Of a stretch of 64,000 nucleotides of DNA, positions 14,985 through 24,800 are shown piece by piece (positions within the stretch are counted from its first letter, which is position 1; every line of letters starts with the position of its first letter). The stretch comes from G963422445 sp963422445. GTDB lineage: Bacteria; Pseudomonadota; Alphaproteobacteria; Thalassobaculales; Thalassobaculaceae. The notes beneath the pieces were generated by a model that worked only from the letters and a program-made list of their open reading frames with translations, did not search any database and was not told the DNA's origin. Both the position numbers and the translations under genes were made by a program. The DNA is taken from the NCBI GenBank assembly GCA_963422445.2, contig OY729512.2, positions 62,001 through 126,000 on the forward strand, in the 5' to 3' direction.

Positions 14985-14999
14985 GACGACAATATCTAG

Positions 15000-15261
15000 T
15001 GTAACCGACGCTGCCCGACAGATCAATACGATGTCGGGTCATGGGGCGAGGGTTCCATGTCGCCCGGTTTGCCGTTCGAGCAAAGAGCAATGCGAGTATG
15101 GTCACAACCAGTCCAAGTCCGGGTGTCCGGGAGGCGACCCGGCGTCGCCTCCCGGCTGGGCGCCATCCGTCTGCTCGGTTTCCCTGGGTCTGACCCAAAG
15201 GGGAGTTCTCTCCTGTTCCGGCGTCATCCGCCCTCTGGAGCTCGAAGACTCAGAACCTGAC
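15000..15261. other. Gene-free stretch with a strong hairpin
   Basis: No convincing gene is seen between the IS427 and IS5 elements. At 15127-15155 there is a perfect 11-bp inverted repeat (CCGGGAGGCGA, 7-nt loop, TCGCCTCCCGG). It has no following T-run, so it is not a classical terminator on either strand. Confidence 0.5.
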
Positions 15262-15330
15262 CTAAAACCAGTTGGGTGGTCTCGCATGGTGTATCTTCAT
15301 GGCTGAACAAACACACCATGGGAGCGTATC

Positions 15331-15897
15331 ATGCCTTGGAACGAGACCACCCGGAAGCATAGCCGTAAGACGGGGCGTTACGAAAGCGATCTGACCGATG
15401 CCGAATGGGCCTTGCTGGAACCGCTTCTTTCATCGTCTTGCCGGCTTGGTCGTCCCCGTCAGGTGGACTTACGCGAAGTGGCGAACGCGATCGCCTACAT
15501 GCTCTGGACAGGGTGCAGTTGGCGGGCATTACCGAAGGATTGTCCGGCGTTTACGACAAACCGCTTATGCACTTGGCTCCGGCTTGATCAACATGTTGAT
15601 CGAAAACCGTCCAAATGGACCGGTAGGAGTCAACTTCTCGCGGCAAACTCTCGCAACCGGAGCTACGTGCATAAGCGGTTTGCCCGATTACTGTAGAGGT
15701 CATCGGAAAACCCAGGGACACCAAGGGGGGGCGTCGTCATGTCCCGGCGCTGGGTGATCGAACGCAGCTTCGGATGGCTGCGCCGCTGCCGGCGCCTCTC
15801 CAGAGACTTCGAGCGATCCATCGCCAGCGCCCTCGCCTGGCTCCTGCTGGCTCTGAGCCGTGTTCTCATGCGCCGCCTCGGACGCATGCAAGTCACT
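15331..15897 (+). pseudogene. IS5 transposase, split by an IS1595-derived MITE
   Basis: The N-terminus (RKTGRYESDLTDAEWALLEPL ... MLWTGCSWRALPKDCPAF) runs to about 15555. After the inserted element the C-terminal part resumes (VEVIGKPRDTKGG, then in another frame RRWVIERSFGWLRRCRRLS ... MRRLGRM). The DDE core between them (about 100 residues) is gone and a seven-G run near 15727 carries a frameshift. Non-functional. Confidence 0.85.
15559..15680. repeat. MITE derived from an IS1595 element (122 bp)
   Basis: The terminal inverted repeats AACCGCTTATGCAC and GTGCATAAGCGGTT match those of the IS1595 element at 51177-52083. The left 45 bases resemble that element's right end (including TTGATCAACATG) and the right 40 bases resemble its left end (TTGCGAGAGTTTGCC in reverse complement). 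It is therefore an internal-deletion derivative with no coding capacity, mobilisable only in trans. It is inserted in an IS5 transposase gene. Confidence 0.8.
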
Positions 15898-15901
15898 GTC
15901 A

Positions 15902-16690
15902 CTAATTCATATCATTATGCTTCAGATATTCAGGCACGGCGGCCAATATGTCCAAGTGTTCCGCCTCGTCCAGTACCGGGGGCGGCTCCGCGCTGTACCC
16001 CATGGCGCGGGCGATCAAGACGGCAGCCTGCGCGGCGGCATCCCGGAGAGCGCCATCGTCGAGATGAGCATAGATCGCTGTGGTCTCGCGCTGGCGGTGT
16101 CCGAGCAGCCGCCCGACGGTGGTCAGCCCGACGCCGTTCATGACGCCCTGCGAGGCCCAGGTGTGGCGGCAGTCGTGGATGCGGAAGCCGGTCCAGAAGG
16201 CGTAGAGCCGCGCCGAAGTGAGATCCTCGGGAAACACCCGCTCGCAGCCTTGCCGCTTCCGGGCCGAGCCAGATCGTGCGCGGCCCAGTCTTGGAGTCTT
16301 CGAGCCACGCGCTCGCACCATCTTCAGTCAACTCGCCGGTCTCGTCCCATTTGAGGTGGATGACCTCGGAGAACCGCGCCCCGGTCAGGGTCAGCAGGCG
16401 GATGGCAGCCACCGGCCACGGGTATTCCTCCTGGCGCCGATCCAGTGCTGTGCCGAAGCGTTCGAGTTCTGCGCGATCGAGGTATCGGGCGACAGGCTTT
16501 CGCGGGTTCTTGACGATGTTGGCGCAGGCGTCGGGGATGTGCTCGTCCAAGTCGCCCCACTGCCGGGCAGCGGCAAGCATAGCGCGCAGGATCTCGAAGG
16601 CGCGGTTGGCCGCGCCGGGCCTGTCCGCGCTCGCCGCTTCGAACCATGCCGACACGCAGGCATGGTCGATGACTGAGCGCACTTGCCAGC
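15902..16690 (-). pseudogene. Tyrosine site-specific integrase, 5' truncated and frameshifted
   Basis: The core-binding tail (AFEILRAMLAAARQWGDL) is followed by the catalytic domain. All active-site elements are visible: Arg in LLTLTGARFSEVIHLKW, HDCRHTWAS (HxxR), GRLLGHRQRETTAIYAHLDD (His and nucleophile Tyr). A frameshift near 16245 separates the two halves, and the N-terminus is replaced by an IS5 copy near 16690. Such integrases insert phages or genomic islands, so this probably marks an old island integrated here. No att site could be identified. Confidence 0.85.
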
Positions 16691-17132
16691 TTGTCGTCGC
16701 CATAGGCGCCGTCGGCAAACACGATCTGCACCGTGTTCTGACCGGCCTGCAACGCCAGCAACAAGGGACGCGCGCCATCCCGATCCTGGATATGCGCCGA
16801 ATGGACTTGGGCGGCCAGCGTGTTGCCGTCGACGGCAAGGTGACGCTTGCGGCCCTTGATCGTCTTGCCGGCATCGTCGCCGCATCCCTCGCTACCCGCT
16901 TCGACCGTCGTCGCGCTCTGACTGTCGATAACGCCCGCCAACTGGACCCTGTCCAGAGCATGTGAACGATCGCGTTCACCACTTCGCGTAAATCCACCTG
17001 ACGGGCACGACCAAGCCGGCACGACGGTGGAAGAAGCGGGTCCAGCAAGGCCCGTTCAGCATCGCTCAGATCGCTTTCGTAACGCCCCGTCTTACGACTA
17101 TACTGTCTCTGGGTGATCTCGTTCCAAGGCAT
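16690..17132 (-). pseudogene. IS5 transposase, 3' truncated
   Basis: Starts at 17132 (RKTGRYESDLSDAERALLDPL, then DLREVVNAIVHMLWTGSSWRA), shifts frame, and continues with VIDSQSATTVEAG (first catalytic Asp), KTIKGRKRHLAVDG and FADGAYGDDKLAS (second Asp). It stops there at the junction with the integrase fragment. It is related to, but not identical with, the copy at 15331. Confidence 0.8.
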
Positions 17133-17498
17133 GATGTGCCCCCATGGTGTGGTTGTTCACCAATGAAGATACATCATATCGAGACCACACAACCAGTTCT
17201 AGGTCGATCACTCCATGCCATTCGGCGCTGGTGAGGTCACGCGCCCGGCAGCGCCGGGTATCGATGCGGCCTTGGAGGTGAAATTTTGAAGCCTCATGTC
17301 TGAGACGAAAATATCCGGTTGTGCCGCATCTTCAGCCAGATCCGAAAGTCAACGCCGAATACATCTCAATGTCTTATTTCATGGGGCAATGAAGTCGTCC
17401 TGACACACGATCAGGAGGCGGGTCGGCGCAACGGTGAAAATACGGCCGTACCCGTGTACACTGGCGACCGGATCATACCGTCGTTGCGGGATTGAGCT

Positions 17499-18341
17499 AT
17501 GCGCACCTATCAGCATATCGATGTTCGACCACTGTCCGGAGCAATCGGCGCCGAAATCTTCGGGGTCGATATCGCGAAATCCCTGGACGACGCCGTTATC
17601 GCCGAAATCCGCCAGACGTTTCTCGATCACCTAGTGATCTTCCTGCGTGATCAGACTCTGGAACCGGACACCCAGCTCGCCTTCGCACGGCGCTTCGGCA
17701 AGCCGACGATCTACCCCTTCGTCAAGGGGCTGGAGAGTTTTCCCGAAGTAACGCCGGTCATCAAGCGTGAAAATGAAAAGATCAATTTCGGCGGGCTGTG
17801 GCATTCTGATACCGCATACGAAGAGAAGCCGCCGCTCGGGACCATGCTCTATGCACGGGTCTTGCCGCCGGTCGGAGGCGATACCGAATTCGCCAACATG
17901 TATCTCGCCTATGAGACCTTGTCGGACGGCATGAAGCGTCTGCTCGACCCGCTGGTGGGCGTCAACGTGTCAGGCAAGGGGCGGGTTCTGGACACCCGCG
18001 CGGCCATGCGCCGGACCGCCGCCACCGACCGCAGTGAAGACTCCTATGAGGCCGAACATCCCGTCATCCGTACCCATCCGGAGACCGGGCGTCGGACATT
18101 GTATGTCAATCTGGCACACACCAGCCATTTCAAGGGCTTCAGCATCGCCGAGAGCGCACCGATCCTCGACTATCTGTTTCGCCATCAGGCTCGCCCGGAA
18201 TTCACCTGCCGGTTCCGGTGGGAGGTCGGTTCGCTGGCGTTCTGGGACAACCGCTGCGCCCAGCACAATCCGCTGAACGACTATCATGGACACCGGCGCG
18301 AAATGCACCGGGTCACACTTGAAGGCGACAGGCCGGTCTGA
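17499..18341 (+). CDS. TauD/TfdA-family Fe(II)/2-oxoglutarate dioxygenase
   Basis: A 280-residue cytoplasmic enzyme of the TauD/TfdA family. The iron ligands are His102 and Asp104 in WHSDTAY and His256 in AQHNPLNDY; Arg271 in MHRVTLEGDR would bind 2-oxoglutarate. These enzymes hydroxylate small substrates such as taurine, aryloxyacetates or sulfate esters. The substrate cannot be read from sequence. A second TauD gene lies at 20888, and two SDR genes lie between on the opposite strand, ending 21 bp from this stop. Intact, family length normal. Confidence 0.9.
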   Translation: MRTYQHIDVRPLSGAIGAEIFGVDIAKSLDDAVIAEIRQTFLDHLVIFLRDQTLEPDTQLAFARRFGKPTIYPFVKGLESFPEVTPVIKRENEKINFGGLWHSDTAYEEKPPLGTMLYARVLPPVGGDTEFANMYLAYETLSDGMKRLLDPLVGVNVSGKGRVLDTRAAMRRTAATDRSEDSYEAEHPVIRTHPETGRRTLYVNLAHTSHFKGFSIAESAPILDYLFRHQARPEFTCRFRWEVGSLAFWDNRCAQHNPLNDYHGHRREMHRVTLEGDRPV

Positions 18342-18361
18342 CCGGACCCGCCGAAACGGCG

Positions 18362-19120
18362 TCATCCACGCCCGATAAACGGCATGCCGGTCGCCATCAC
18401 GGTTACAAACTGCGCATTTGCCTCGGGTGGCAGGGCCGCCATATAGGCAATGGTCTTGCCGACATTGGCGACATCCATCACCGGTTCGACCTTGACCGAA
18501 CCATCGGCTTGCGGTACGCCTTTCGTCATGCGAGCCGCCATTTCGGTCAAGGCATTGCCGATATCGATCTGACCGCAGGCGATATCGTATTTGCGTCCAT
18601 CCAACGATGTCGATCGGGTCAAGCCGGTGACGGCATGTTTGGTCGCGGTATAAGGGGCCGAATTCGGCCGCGGCACATGAGCGGAAATCGAACCGTTGTT
18701 GATGATCCGGCCGCCGCGCGGTGTCTGGTCCTTCATGACCCTGAAGGCTTCTTGAGTACACAGGAAGACCCCGGTCAGGTTGACATTCACGACTGTCGAC
18801 CATTGTTCGAAAGAGAGATCTTCCAGTGGAATGCCCGGGGCATTGGTGCCGGCATTGTTGAACAGGAGGTCAAGCCGGCCATAGCGATCCTTCACCGTGG
18901 TGAATAGATTGCGAACAGCCTCCGGATCACCGGCATCGGCCCTAACGGGCAGAGCAGTGGCACCGAGGGCCGTGATTTCCGTGACTGCTGTGTCAAGCGG
19001 TTCCTGGCGGCGTCCGGAAACGACAACCGTCCAGCCATCCTCCGCCAGTGCCAGTGCGGCCGCTTTGCCCACGCCGGTTCCACCACCTGTGACGATTGCG
19101 ATTTTGCTTTGGCCGCTCAT
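18362..19120 (-). CDS. SDR-family NAD(P)-dependent oxidoreductase
   Basis: A 252-residue classical short-chain dehydrogenase. It has the nucleotide-binding TGGGTGVGKA motif (about 11-20), NNAGTN (about 86-91), and the catalytic Ser of NGSISAHVP with Tyr and Lys in APYTATKHAV. It oxidises an alcohol or reduces a ketone with NAD(P)H; the substrate is unknown. It converges on the TauD-type gene and precedes another SDR on the same strand by about 190 bp. Intact. Confidence 0.92.
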   Translation of the reverse strand: MSGQSKIAIVTGGGTGVGKAAALALAEDGWTVVVSGRRQEPLDTAVTEITALGATALPVRADAGDPEAVRNLFTTVKDRYGRLDLLFNNAGTNAPGIPLEDLSFEQWSTVVNVNLTGVFLCTQEAFRVMKDQTPRGGRIINNGSISAHVPRPNSAPYTATKHAVTGLTRSTSLDGRKYDIACGQIDIGNALTEMAARMTKGVPQADGSVKVEPVMDVANVGKTIAYMAALPPEANAQFVTVMATGMPFIGRG

Positions 19121-19311
19121 GGCGCTGCCCCCTGAATACCCTTGGCTGTTCGGTGACCCCGTCGATCACGGCGACTATACAACGCAGTCCGGATCAGGCA
19201 AGACGACGCCGCGCTGCGGCACGATAGTGCCGGACCGAATGCCGCAGCCTGACCCAGGTTGCGGCAAACCGGCAACGCAGGTCGGCGTGTCCAGCGCCGG
19301 TCAGCAAGCGC

Positions 19312-20076
19312 TCAACCCGAGATCGAGAACCCGCCATCGACCGGAATCACGGCACCGGTGACATAGTCCGAAGCCGCACTCGCGAGGAATATGGCGACAC
19401 CGGCATGATCCTCTGGTTTGCCCCAGCGGCCATCGGGAATGCGGGCGAGCTGGCGCTCATAGAGTCCGTTGATCTGCTCGCGGGCCTGCCGCGTCAGATC
19501 GGTATCGATCCAGCCGGGCAGGACAGCATTGACCTGGATCCGGTCGACGGCCCAAGCCGTGGCAAGGGATTTCGTCAGTTGCACGATACCACCCTTACTG
19601 ACGGCATAGGCAGCAACGGCCGGAGCGCCAAACAGCGAATACATCGATCCGATATTGATGATCTTGCCGCCGCCACCGTCTTTCAGAGCCGGCCAAGCCG
19701 CCTGGCTGCACAGAAAGGCACTTGTCAGATTGGTTTCCAGAACCCAGCGGAACTCCTCGGGACTGAGGTCTTCAGGGCGTTTGCGGATACTGCTGCCTGC
19801 GTTGTTGATCAGGATATCGAGGCGGCCGAACGCCTGGCGAGCCGCGGCGACGATCTCCCCGCCAACATCCGCCTCCGTCACATCGGCCTCGAGAGCCTCG
19901 GCCATGGCACCAAGGTGTCGCAGCCGGCTGACCGCGGCGGCATTTTTCTCCGTATTCCGCCCGACCACCAGAACAGAAGCGCCAGCGCTGGCAAGGCCTT
20001 CCGCCATGCCAAGACCGATCCCGCCATTACCACCTGTCACGGCTGCCACGCGACCGGCAAGATCGAACAGCGACAT
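19312..20076 (-). CDS. SDR-family oxidoreductase
   Basis: A 254-residue short-chain dehydrogenase starting at ATG 20076 (MSLFDLAGRVAAVTGG); a longer frame upstream is not native-looking. Motifs: TGGNGGIGLGM (cofactor), INNAGSS, and catalytic INIGSMYSLFG with AAYAVSKGG (Tyr-x3-Lys). The C-terminus VTGAVIPVDGG is typical of FabG-like members. The substrate is not known. It lies in the oxygenase cluster and may act on the products of the neighbouring TauD-type enzymes, which is inference. Confidence 0.92.
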   Translation of the reverse strand: MSLFDLAGRVAAVTGGNGGIGLGMAEGLASAGASVLVVGRNTEKNAAAVSRLRHLGAMAEALEADVTEADVGGEIVAAARQAFGRLDILINNAGSSIRKRPEDLSPEEFRWVLETNLTSAFLCSQAAWPALKDGGGGKIINIGSMYSLFGAPAVAAYAVSKGGIVQLTKSLATAWAVDRIQVNAVLPGWIDTDLTRQAREQINGLYERQLARIPDGRWGKPEDHAGVAIFLASAASDYVTGAVIPVDGGFSISG

Positions 20077-20189
20077 GTCCCGTACCCCATTGTCCACAGT
20101 GCGAAAACCGGTAAAGTGTGCGCTTCTGGATTTGTTAACGCAATCGGACTTGTGCTGAATGTCGTTTGCAGCCGGGCCGGGAGTCCGGC

Positions 20190-20675
20190 CTACAGAGCCA
20201 TGGTGCCGTATGCGCCGACGCCAACGATCAATGGCCCGACGCGAATGATATAGGCAGATTTCGGCTCCATCTCGCCCGAACACGGGCTGTACCATTCATA
20301 TTCGACCCAACCGGAACCGCTGGTCTTGGCAATAAGAAGCATGTCCTCGACGAAGAACCGGCCATGACGATCCCGGGAGCCACGCAAATTGCTTCCGGGT
20401 TGCACCGGGAATACCGCATTGAACCAGCTCCGTCCGGCGACATCGATGACAAAGACATACAGATCGCGGTCGATGAATCCACCGTCGGGATCTGCAAATT
20501 GCGAAAAGCTGCGCAATGGCCCTTCGGCCTCCAGCAGGGCAGCCGCGCGCTCGGCCAACATCCTGGCTTCCTCCAGGGTCGCCGGCTCGCAGCGTCCGGC
20601 AAGGCCGGAGCGCATCGGTCCAAGAACCGATATCGCGAGCGTGGCCGCGAGAACCAGGGCGCCAATCCTGCCCAT
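20190..20675 (-). CDS. Exported single-cache-domain protein
   Basis: A 161-residue protein starting at ATG 20675 (MGRIGALVLAATLAISVLG), with a Sec signal peptide of about 28 residues ending near SGLAG. The remainder is a single cache domain (sCache_2 type): LYVFVIDVAGRSWFNAV, FVEDMLLIAKTSGSGWVEY, MEPKSAYIIRV. Stand-alone cache proteins sit in the periplasm and bind small ligands, in contrast to cache domains of chemoreceptors. No partner kinase or receptor is adjacent. Intact. Confidence 0.8.
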   Translation of the reverse strand: MGRIGALVLAATLAISVLGPMRSGLAGRCEPATLEEARMLAERAAALLEAEGPLRSFSQFADPDGGFIDRDLYVFVIDVAGRSWFNAVFPVQPGSNLRGSRDRHGRFFVEDMLLIAKTSGSGWVEYEWYSPCSGEMEPKSAYIIRVGPLIVGVGAYGTMAL

Positions 20676-20887
20676 GCCGTGATCTCCCGCCGTTACCCAG
20701 TCAACCAGTGTAACCTCTGTCGCGATCGGAAAACAGGCTTGGCCAGTCGGCAACCGGATCGGTTCATTGCAACAATCCCGATCGAATCGCCTCCCCGGCG
20801 AGTCCTGAAACGACAACATCCCTTGTTTCGGAGGCCTCGCCAATCTACTCTGCCGCTGGTTTGGGATCCGCGAGAAGGCCGAGCAGC

Positions 20888-21739
20888 ATGTCCAATCGTT
20901 ACGAAACCATCGAAGTCAAACCGATCTCCGGCGCGGTGGGCGCGGAAATCCGTGGTGTCGATCTCGCGGATGACCTGCCCGAGGAACAGTTCTCCGAAAT
21001 CAGGAACGCTTTCGCCGAAAACGGCGTGATCTTCTTCCGCGACCAGACGCTGTCGCCCGAGCAGCACGTCGCATTCGCCAAACGCTGGGGGCCAATCAAC
21101 ATCAACCGGTTCTTCACGCATCTCGACGGATTTCCCGAGATTGCGATGGTACTCAAGGAACCGCACCAGACGCGGAATATAGGCGGCGGCTGGCACACCG
21201 ATCACTCTTATGACGCCGAACCGGCACTGGGATCGATCCTGTATGCACACGAGGTTCCAGCCACCGGCGGCGATACGTTGTTTGCCAGCATGTACCGCGC
21301 TTACGAAACGCTTTCGGACGGCCTGAAACAGACGCTTGAAGGACTGCGGGCCTGTCATTCCAGCCGACATGTCTTCGGCCGGTCGAGATCGCAGCGAGAT
21401 GACGACACGGTCGGCCGAATCCGTAATCCGCACCTGGCGACGCAGGATGCGGTTCATCCGGTGGTCATCCGGCATCCCGAGAGCAACCGCAAGGCGCTGT
21501 ATGTCAATCCCGGCTTCACGCTTCGGTTCGACGGTTGGACCGATGCCGAGTCGAAACCGTTGCTCGATTATCTTTACGCCCATGCCAGCCGGCCCGAATT
21601 CACTTGCCGGTTCAACTGGAAACCCGGCTCAGTCGCATTCTGGGACAATCGTGCGACCTGGCACCGCGCCCTGAACGATTATCAGGGTCAGAGACGCCTG
21701 ATGCACCGGATTACGGTGGAGGGAACGGCCCTCAATTGA
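20888..21739 (+). CDS. TauD/TfdA-family Fe(II)/2-oxoglutarate dioxygenase
   Basis: A 283-residue enzyme. I chose ATG 20888 because GAGAAGG lies just upstream and the protein then starts like its family (SNRYETIEVKPISGAVGAE). Iron ligands: His103 and Asp105 in GGGWHTDHSYDAEP, and His259 in TWHRALNDY; Arg274 in MHRITVEG binds 2-oxoglutarate. It resembles the gene at 17499 but the two are distinct paralogues. It is followed after 140 bp by an MFS transporter on the same strand, which may move its substrate or product. Intact. Confidence 0.9.
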   Translation: MSNRYETIEVKPISGAVGAEIRGVDLADDLPEEQFSEIRNAFAENGVIFFRDQTLSPEQHVAFAKRWGPININRFFTHLDGFPEIAMVLKEPHQTRNIGGGWHTDHSYDAEPALGSILYAHEVPATGGDTLFASMYRAYETLSDGLKQTLEGLRACHSSRHVFGRSRSQRDDDTVGRIRNPHLATQDAVHPVVIRHPESNRKALYVNPGFTLRFDGWTDAESKPLLDYLYAHASRPEFTCRFNWKPGSVAFWDNRATWHRALNDYQGQRRLMHRITVEGTALN

Positions 21740-21880
21740 CCGGTGAGCGTGTGGCAGCCGTCTCGGGCCCACAGCACCATCGCTTCAGCGGCCGGCTCCG
21801 GGGATGCCTGCCGATGCCCGTTCGGCCTTTGGCCGCGCAGGCGGCCGCCCCCCTTGTAACGCTGTCCTGATCACCGGACC

Positions 21881-23074
21881 ATGGTTCTGGAACGCCGCGT
21901 TCTGATCTGGATGTGCGTGCTGATCTTTGCCAATCAGCTGGGTTTCGGGGCCATGGTCCCGTCGCTTCCGCTCTATGCAGAGACCTTCGGTGTATCGGCA
22001 ACGGCCATCGGCATGGCGATTGCCGTCTACGGGCTAGCGCGGTTCGTGATGGCAATGCCGTCCGGGCAGATTTCTGACAAATGGGGCCGCAAACCGGCCC
22101 TCGCCATCGGCGGATTACTGTCTGCCGGCGGCAATATCTGGAGCGTTCTGGCCGAAAGCTACCCGGAGTTCCTGATCGCCCGGTTTGTCGCCGGCGCCGG
22201 CGCCGGCATGGTCGTGACCACGGGCTCCGTCGTTCTTGCCGACATCACGACACCGGAACGGCGCGGCCGGATGATCGCAATCTATCAGGGCACCTTCATT
22301 TTCGCGGTCGGCGTCGGGCCATTGCCTGGCGGATTGCTTGCTGAGGCATACGGTTTGCTGGCACCATTCTGGTTCTGCGCCGCAGCTAGCGCAGTCGCCG
22401 GGGCGGTCGCGTTTTTTGCCGTTCCAGAAACCCGACCGCTAGCCCGCGCCAAGACCGCCAAAGGCGCGGACCTGCCGCCGTTGATGCAACAACTTGGCCT
22501 GCTATGGCGACAGATCGGGTTTGTCCTGGTCTGCTGCATCGCATTGATCAATGCATTGACCCGCACCGGTGGCCTGTTCAGCATCGTGCCGATCATCGGC
22601 AGTTTCCGGATCGGCCTTCCCTACGATGAAATCGGCATCGGTCTCGCGGTCGGAAGCCTGCTCGGACTCCTTGTCATCTATCCGTCGGGCATGGCCGTCG
22701 ACCGATGGGGCCGGAAGGCAGTGATCGTCCCGGCGACGATACTGACCGGGCTGTCGTTCCTGCTTTTCGCGGTCGCCGACTCCTTCCTGTGGTTCACCGC
22801 AGCCAATGCGATATGGGGCATTGCATCTTCGATCGGCGGCGCGGCGCCTGCAGCCTACGCCGCGGACTCGGCGCCGCCGGGCATGAACGCCTCAGTCATG
22901 AGCAGCTTCCGGATGCTCGGTGACATCGGATATGTCGTGGGACCGATCGGGCTTGGTTTTATCGCCGATATCCAAGGACCGGACGCGGCGTTGATATTGT
23001 CCGCGATCCTGTTGGCCTTGGTCGGCGTTGCCTTTGCCCGTCTCGCGCCCGAAACCTATCGGCGCGTCCGGTAA
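21881..23074 (+). CDS. MFS transporter, 12-helix type
   Basis: A 397-residue inner-membrane protein with about 12 hydrophobic segments. It has the MFS loop motif GQISDKWGRKPALAIGG between helices 2 and 3 and a second copy GMAVDRWGRKAVIVP at the middle. It resembles drug or small-molecule exporters of the TCR/Bcr type. Its 3' end overlaps that of the convergent DHA2 transporter by 19 bp. The substrate is unknown. Confidence 0.9.
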   Translation: MVLERRVLIWMCVLIFANQLGFGAMVPSLPLYAETFGVSATAIGMAIAVYGLARFVMAMPSGQISDKWGRKPALAIGGLLSAGGNIWSVLAESYPEFLIARFVAGAGAGMVVTTGSVVLADITTPERRGRMIAIYQGTFIFAVGVGPLPGGLLAEAYGLLAPFWFCAAASAVAGAVAFFAVPETRPLARAKTAKGADLPPLMQQLGLLWRQIGFVLVCCIALINALTRTGGLFSIVPIIGSFRIGLPYDEIGIGLAVGSLLGLLVIYPSGMAVDRWGRKAVIVPATILTGLSFLLFAVADSFLWFTAANAIWGIASSIGGAAPAAYAADSAPPGMNASVMSSFRMLGDIGYVVGPIGLGFIADIQGPDAALILSAILLALVGVAFARLAPETYRRVR

Positions 23075-24591
23075 GCGGGACCCGGAGCGGCGGGCTTCTT
23101 GAGAGTGACCATGGCCAGCATCGGCAAGGTCGCGAAACAGGTGAGCGCATAGAAGTAAAAACAGTTGTTGTAACCGATCATCGACGACTGCCGTAGGATT
23201 TCGGAGGACAATCGGAAGAGACTGCCGGTCCAGTCCTGCCCGCCGACAACGACAGCATCGCGGAATACGAGCCGCTCCGCAAACGGGGTGATGGTCTCGG
23301 CCATTTCCGAATAACGGATCTTCGAGGTGCGAACGAGCAGGAAGACACTGAAGGCGACAAACAGGCTGGTGCCGAGATTGCGCAGCAGATGAAACAGTGC
23401 TGAGCCGTCCGGCAACATTTGCGGAGACAGGGTCGAAAAGGTGACAATCGAAAGTGGCACCCACATCACGCCGCAACCGAAACCCTGCAGAATGCTCGGC
23501 CAGGCCAACCCCCACATTCCGATATTGAGGTCATAAAGGCTCATCGCCCAGCCGCTGGCCCCGACACAGACCATTCCGATCAGGAGGCCGGCCCGGGGAT
23601 CGATCTTGCCCATACGGGCGGCAACGAAGAAGCCCGCGACCATTCCGATCCCGCGCATTGCCAGAACGATGCCGATCAGCCCGTCGGGATATCCCTTCAG
23701 GTTCTGCAACAACGGCGGCAGCAGAACCAGCGGCGTAAAATTGAGCGACCCATAGACGAACACCAGGATCAGGCCGATCACATAGTTCCGATTGGTAAAC
23801 AGGCCTGGCCTGATGAACGGCTGCTCGATGAAGACGCTGTTGGCGAGATACATGCACAAGGCGACCAGCATCAGTATCGTGGCCGATATGATGAACGGAG
23901 AGTCGAACCAGTCCAGACGCTCGCCACGATCCAGAATCAGCTGCAACGAAACGATCGTGATCGAGAAAAGGGTGAAGCCGGCGAAATCAAACCGGAACTC
24001 CGGGTTGCGGCCACCATCGCGTATCCAGCGCCAAACTCCGAAGAAGGTCAAGACTCCGAGCGGAAGCATCATCAGGAATACCCAACGCCAGTCATATTCC
24101 TCGGCGAGATAACCGCCCAGGGACGGCGCGATGGCCGGACCGATGACCACCGACATGCCCATGAAACCATTCGCTCTGGCATGGTCTTCGCGCGGCCAGG
24201 TCTGCAGAATTATGGCTTGCGCCATCGGCACCAGCGGCGCGCCGAGGGCTCCCTGCATGATCCGGAAAAACAGGAGCGCTCCAAGCGTGCTCGAACCGGC
24301 ACAGGCCAGAGTCGCAGCCGTAAAGCCGATCACGCACCAGATCAGGAGCCGGCGCTGGCCGAACAGGGCGACCAGCGTGCCGGTCAGGGGTGTGAACACC
24401 GCGGTCGCCACGACATTCAACGTAACAACCCATGCGACCTGATCCTGGGTGGCGCCAAGTGCGCCCTGCAATTGCGGCAAGGCGACATTGACCATGGTGA
24501 TGGTCAATGAATAGAGCATGGCGCTGAGCGCCATGGTGACCAGCACCAGAACCTTGTAAGCTGGTCCGACCGGGATGTCGGTTGCCGTCAT
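23056..24591 (-). CDS. DHA2-family MFS transporter (EmrB/QacA-like, 14 helices)
   Basis: A 511-residue protein from ATG 24591 (MTATDIPVGPAYKVLVLVTM); a longer frame upstream is unlikely. About 14 hydrophobic segments, with TMVNVALPQLQGALGATQDQVAWVVT (split here in description: TMVNVALP then ATQDQVAWV) and LFGQRRLLIWC, are hallmarks of DHA2 exporters of the EmrB group. These proton-driven pumps export hydrophobic compounds. No EmrA-type membrane-fusion gene is adjacent, so it may work alone. Intact. Confidence 0.9.
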   Translation of the reverse strand: MTATDIPVGPAYKVLVLVTMALSAMLYSLTITMVNVALPQLQGALGATQDQVAWVVTLNVVATAVFTPLTGTLVALFGQRRLLIWCVIGFTAATLACAGSSTLGALLFFRIMQGALGAPLVPMAQAIILQTWPREDHARANGFMGMSVVIGPAIAPSLGGYLAEEYDWRWVFLMMLPLGVLTFFGVWRWIRDGGRNPEFRFDFAGFTLFSITIVSLQLILDRGERLDWFDSPFIISATILMLVALCMYLANSVFIEQPFIRPGLFTNRNYVIGLILVFVYGSLNFTPLVLLPPLLQNLKGYPDGLIGIVLAMRGIGMVAGFFVAARMGKIDPRAGLLIGMVCVGASGWAMSLYDLNIGMWGLAWPSILQGFGCGVMWVPLSIVTFSTLSPQMLPDGSALFHLLRNLGTSLFVAFSVFLLVRTSKIRYSEMAETITPFAERLVFRDAVVVGGQDWTGSLFRLSSEILRQSSMIGYNNCFYFYALTCFATLPMLAMVTLKKPAAPGPAYRTRR

Positions 24592-24800
24592 GCGGCATTC
24601 TGCTCCTGACGCGGGAGTCGTCGAGGCCAGACTACACGCCCGCACGGTCCGGGACCAAGATAGGGTCCAGAGGTATCGGCCGGCGGATTGTCACCCGTGC
24701 CGGAACCACCCCGCAACGGCGCCCGCAGCGTGGTCTCGCAGCGACCGGCGAGCCGCCGCGGCAAACCCTCAAGATTGATCGGACAGACGCCCCGCCGCCG

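Larger units (their letters stand above)
14157..14999 (-). mobile_element. IS5-family element, IS427 group, copy 1
   Basis: A complete-looking 0.84-kb element bounded by CTAG on both sides (14157 and 14996) and inverted ends ATAGTGTCGTCACGA and TCATGACGACAATAT. It encodes one transposase in two overlapping frames and sits about 120 bp upstream of hsdM. A partial second copy is at 35643. Confidence 0.85.
15262..17202. mobile_element. Two facing IS5 copies enclosing an integrase fragment
   Basis: The outer ends are matching IS5 inverted repeats: AACCAGTTGGGTGGTCTCG at 15266 and the reverse of AACTGGTTGTGTGGTCTCG ending at 17198. They are flanked by CTAA (15262) and CTAG (17199), fitting the CTAR target of IS5. 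The left copy reads rightward and the right copy leftward, both truncated inward, with a tyrosine integrase fragment between. This resembles a composite transposon, or a product of recombination between two IS5 copies. Confidence 0.7.

Noticed and set aside
15127..15155. 11-bp hairpin as a terminator
   Set aside because: There is no T-run on either strand and no gene clearly ending before it, so I list it only as a hairpin.
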